Source of the DNA: Choristocarpus tenellus KU-1152
Lineage: Eukaryota > Phaeophyceae
Length of the DNA stretch: 55,366 nucleotides
Assembly: GCA_964200185.2 (NCBI GenBank)
Contig: CAXNAD020000007.1
Coordinates: 1 to 55,366 of the forward strand
Reading direction: 5' to 3'
In this document: piece after piece, positions 52,261 to 55,366 of the stretch
Layout of the letters: each line of letters starts with the position of its first letter
Position numbering within the stretch: the stretch's first letter is position 1
Notes under the pieces: model-generated
The model's database searches: none
Told to the model about the DNA's origin: nothing
The model's input: the letters and a program-made list of their open reading frames with translations, nothing else
Made by a program: the position numbers and the translations under genes

Positions 52261-53620
52261 CATGAAAATAGCCTTGTACCACTCATGTTGGGTACTAGAA
52301 CAACAGGATAATATACTTTCTGCATCCTACCTATTGATAGTCTTTGGGACCGATCAAACCGCAGCAGACCAGACTGTTGTGCTTGTGCCACCTTTAGGTA
52401 TTTATAATGATAGGTGCTTCAAAGTGTATTCTGTTTGCAATCCATTTTGTACATGGTCCTCTCCTTCAAAGTGTGTAGCAATGGGATTCAAACCTCAACC
52501 GGGTTGAAGCAGCAAATAGCAAAGAAGCTCCAAACTTTTGCAAGGAAGATTGTTGTAACTCCAAATGGATAGAACCAGTCTTGAGGGAGGGATTTCGCAG
52601 CCTGGCAATGAGTTACTGTGCTTTCCAAGGAGTGTTTCTGCCACTATCCAAAATAATATGACAAGCAGTATTTTGATTGCTCAGGCAAATGATTGTTGCG
52701 GGTGCACTTTTTTTCCTTTCCCTCCGTGCAAACCCACCACGCCCAGTGGAAGCTCAACAATCGCTATGTGATAATAATTTATTCCCTGCATGTGTGTTTG
52801 AAGCGATATTTGTGGCTTGTGAGGTTCGAGTGACACGCCATATGATGAAAAATGAATAAGTTGATCTGAAATGTTTGGTTGGTACTCTACGTTGTGAGTG
52901 ATGCATCAACCTTGTGCGTGGTGGTGCTGTGTGAGATGAGGTTGTGATGTGCCACTACTGTGATGATGTTTGCATGAATTGGTAGAATTGTTATCCATCA
53001 CTCCCTGTAAAAATGCTTGTTTTACCACTGTCAGCATCCCAGCAGACCTTCACCTTGACTCTGGAGTGACTATTTTGCTTGAGTATGGGTCGAATTTTGT
53101 ACGTGACCTCCTACTTCTCAGTAAGACCCTAAGTATCTGGGAGGGGGGGGGGCATGAAAATGATAAAATAATAATAATAATAAGGGATTTTTCATCGCTC
53201 AGCGGAAGGTCGAATTACCTCTGGTCTGCTATGTCGGCTTGTCCAGGAAGAGTCCCGGAACATTCTTTCGCTCTGTAGCGTGTGGTGTCCGTCCCCCTTG
53301 CACTGGGAAAGAGCCGGTCACGTTCTGCCTAAGAATTTTTATCCTGTGGGCGACAGTTTGTTTTTTCTTTTTTGGCCTTTTTGTTTTTTTTACTCAGGCA
53401 ATTGCTTTTTTGGACTATGAAGCGTGCAGCATCGATGAAGAGGTCCTGGAACTGTCCTGAAAAAATAGTGAAAAATAGTGAAAATTAGTGTCTGCCTTGC
53501 GACTATTGGTATGTACGTACCTACAATTTTTTATTATCTGAAAAAAGTTGCTTGTGCTGACTTATTATGCATTTTTATATCCTCCCCCTCCCCCTGTCCC
53601 CCTCTCCCCCCTCCCTAAAG

Positions 53621-53709
53621 GTTCTGTTCTACTGCCACTTCCCGGACAAGCTGCTCTGCAGGAGTAGGGGTTCGATACTACAAAGGGCTTACCGTCTGCC
53701 CCTTGACCT
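53621..53709 (+). CDS. ALG2: ALG2-type alpha-1,3/1,6-mannosyltransferase, one internal exon
   Basis: After a long pyrimidine tract and AAAG, the exon reads VLFYCHFPDKLL, then SILQRAYRLPLDL, ending at CT before GTATGT. This matches the ALG2 signature FYCHFPDxLL...LxxxYRxPxD, including the Leu (yeast-like FDLIEQF) that the split codon would give. ALG2 adds the second and third mannoses to the dolichol-linked oligosaccharide at the cytosolic face of the ER. The exon is phase 0 in and phase 2 out. I did not find the next exon before the window ends; five tandem arrays follow. Upstream, ADQTVVLVPPL near 52366-52401 loosely resembles the DQVSxxxPxL stretch expected before it, but the splice phases do not fit directly. 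Confidence 0.75.
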
Positions 53710-53710
53710 G

Positions 53711-53754
53711 TATGTTTCCTTTACCTATATGTTTCCTTTACCTATATGTTTCCC
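53711..53754. repeat. 17-bp tandem repeat, about 2.6 copies
   Basis: The unit TATGTTTCCTTTACCTA is repeated with no mismatch. It starts inside the donor site of the ALG2 exon (GTATGT), so the first copy includes the 5' splice signal. Confidence 0.85.
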
Positions 53755-53954
53755 TCCCTCTTCCCCCCCCCCCCCTCCAGCGCTTGACTACGCTGATGAG
53801 GTGCAACATTCCTTTTTAAAAGATTAAGACAAGCCCTCCCCACCCAACCTGACCAAAGTGATGGATGTTCAAAAGGTCGCAGTTAGGTGGGAAGACAAGA
53901 AGACAAGTTTGTATCTTACGACAGTCCAAGAATTGACTTTTTATGTGAATCATG

Positions 53955-53999
53955 GAGGTACAGTACCTGAGGTACAGTACCTGAGGTACAGTACCTGGG
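53955..53999. repeat. 14-bp tandem repeat, about 3 copies
   Basis: The unit GGTACAGTACCTGA occurs three times. Its GTACAGTAC core recurs in the 26-bp array further right. Confidence 0.85.
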
Positions 54000-54048
54000 A
54001 CCCGTTGTCGAGACGGCAGTGGTGCAAAGAGTACTTTCTGTGTAGTAC

Positions 54049-54181
54049 GGTGAACCTCAAAGGTGAACCTCAATGGTGAACCTCAATGGTGAACCTCAAT
54101 GGTGAACCTCAATGGTGAACCTCAATGGTGAACCCCAATGGTGAACCCCAAAGGTGAACCCCAAAGGTGAACCTCAAAGGT
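54049..54181. repeat. 13-bp tandem repeat, about 10 copies
   Basis: The unit GGTGAACCTCAAT repeats about ten times with small changes (CTC/CCC, AAT/AAA). Thirteen is not a multiple of three, so the array is not coding. Confidence 0.92.
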
Positions 54182-54284
54182 CAGATCTTTTGCGACAGGA
54201 CATGTTTGGATTGTGCTTGGTACTTGTCATGGTCACCGTGCTGTACCATTGCATTAGTTAATCGCTATTGTAGTTGTATGTATT

Positions 54285-54637
54285 ACAGCCATTATAAATA
54301 ATAATATATTATTGATAATGGTATTACGGGCATTATAAATGATATAATGTTATTAATGATGGCATTACAGCCATTATAAATAATATAATATTATTAATAA
54401 TGGTACTGCAGCCATTATAAATAATACAATGTTATTAATGATGGTATTACAGCCATTATAAATAATATAATATTATTAATAATGGTACTGCAGCCATTAT
54501 AAATAATATAATGGTATTAATGATGGTACTACAGCCATTATAAATAATACAATGTTATTAATAATGGTACCACAGCCATTATAAATCATATAATATTATA
54601 AATAATATAATGTTATTAATAATGGTACTACAGCCCT
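54285..54637. repeat. 41-bp AT-rich satellite, about 8 copies, each a near-palindrome
   Basis: Each unit contains CCATTAT then an AT-rich middle then ATAATGG. The two halves are near reverse complements over about 33 bp, and are joined to the next unit by TACTGCAG or TACTACAG. Copies differ at several positions. A cruciform or hairpin could form in every unit. Confidence 0.9.
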
Positions 54638-54676
54638 CCTGTACCACAAGTTCACACAAGTTCAACACCAGTACCT

Positions 54677-55086
54677 CTGTGTTATGGTACAGTGATGCAG
54701 TAGTGTGTTATGGTACAGTGATGCAGTAGTATGTTATGGTACAGTGATGCAGTAGTGTGTTATGGTACAGTGATGCAGTAGTATGTTATGGTACAGTGGT
54801 ACAGTAGTGTGTTATGGTACAGTGATGCAGTAGTATGTTATGGTACAGTGATGCAGTAGTATGTTATGGTACAGTGATGCAGTAGTGTGTTATGGTACAG
54901 TGGTACAGTAGTGTGTTATGGTACAGTGGTACAGTAGTGTGTTATGGTACAGTGATGCAGTAGTGTGTTATGGTACAGTGATGCAGTAGTGTGTTATGGT
55001 ACAGTGGTACAGTAGTGTGTTATGGTACAGTGGTACAGTAGTGTGTTATGGTACAGTGATGCAGTACCTCTGTGTTATGGTACAGG
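54677..55086. repeat. 26-bp tandem repeat, about 15 copies
   Basis: The unit ATGGTACAGTGATGCAGTAG with TGTGTT repeats about 15 times. Two variants alternate irregularly: GATGCAG and GGTACAG in the middle of the unit. The reading frame stays open for part of the array, but only because of the repeat. Confidence 0.92.
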
Positions 55087-55366
55087 TCAATGTTGGTTCT
55101 CCCTCGAGATGCTACAGTTTGGTACAGTACACTGTGTGCTACAGTACACTGTATGGTACCATGAAGACCACGCCGGGTAACACTCTGGTACAGCTGCAGT
55201 GTCCACTACAAGCACAACTTGCAACTTTTTGGTACTCCTCATTTTCTGTTGTTCCTTGATAGCCTTGATAGGAGTGATAGGAGTGATAGCCTTGATAAGA
55301 GTGATCCGTGTGTAGCTCAGACGAAACGTCAGTGTCCAAGGCGATTTCGTTTTTTTTTTCTCAATG

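Noticed and set aside
53239-53460. Open frame ending AIAFLDYEACSIDEEVLELS as an ALG2 exon
   Set aside because: It has a fine acceptor before it, but it ends in a stop and does not resemble ALG2 upstream of the FYCHFPD exon.
54996-55259. 87-codon open frame in the 26-bp array
   Set aside because: It is open only because the repeat unit lacks stops in that frame.

Overview
The window looks like nuclear DNA from an intron-rich eukaryote. Genes are split by GT-AG introns of several hundred to about 2,300 bases, intergenic DNA is AT-rich, and there are microsatellites, minisatellites and decayed transposons. Three features point to the green (plant/alga) lineage: plant-style CX8CX5CX3H zinc fingers preceded by an RPG linker, a Pin1 domain carrying the plant-type insert and lacking WW, and a mariner relic of the plant type. 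Scattered TTAGGG units suggest TTAGGG-type telomeres. The lineage is an inference, not a demonstration.

The main gene is at 27471-44926 on the + strand. I could assemble 19 exons with every splice phase matching: 3,333 nt, giving 1,110 residues and a stop. The protein has a short N-terminus, one CCCH finger, about 600 residues of S/G/T/Q/Y/A-rich low-complexity sequence (including six tandem heptads), three more CCCH fingers, and a complete Pin1-type (parvulin) peptidyl-prolyl isomerase at the C-terminus with all catalytic and phosphate-binding residues kept. I know of no described protein with this architecture. It reads as a nuclear RNA- or DNA-binding, phase-separation-prone protein with a phospho-Ser/Thr-Pro isomerase attached. 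This is the best candidate for something new in the window.

On the minus strand, 14878-21859 holds six phase-compatible exons of a phosphatidylinositol phosphate kinase (PIPK) core. Its 5' exons and its last C-terminal motif (IID) were not found. At the right edge, 53621-53709 is a single + strand exon of an ALG2-type mannosyltransferase, followed at once by five different tandem arrays (53.7-55.1 kb).

The left part (1-14 kb) is gene-poor. It holds a Ty1/copia reverse-transcriptase relic (about 8.4-9.1 kb) and a plant-type mariner transposase relic (9.4-10.7 kb), both on the minus strand and full of breaks. A second DDE transposase relic lies at 48.8-49.3 kb on the minus strand. An AT-rich island at 51.0-52.3 kb has a different composition from its surroundings. 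I saw no tRNA, rRNA or CRISPR.
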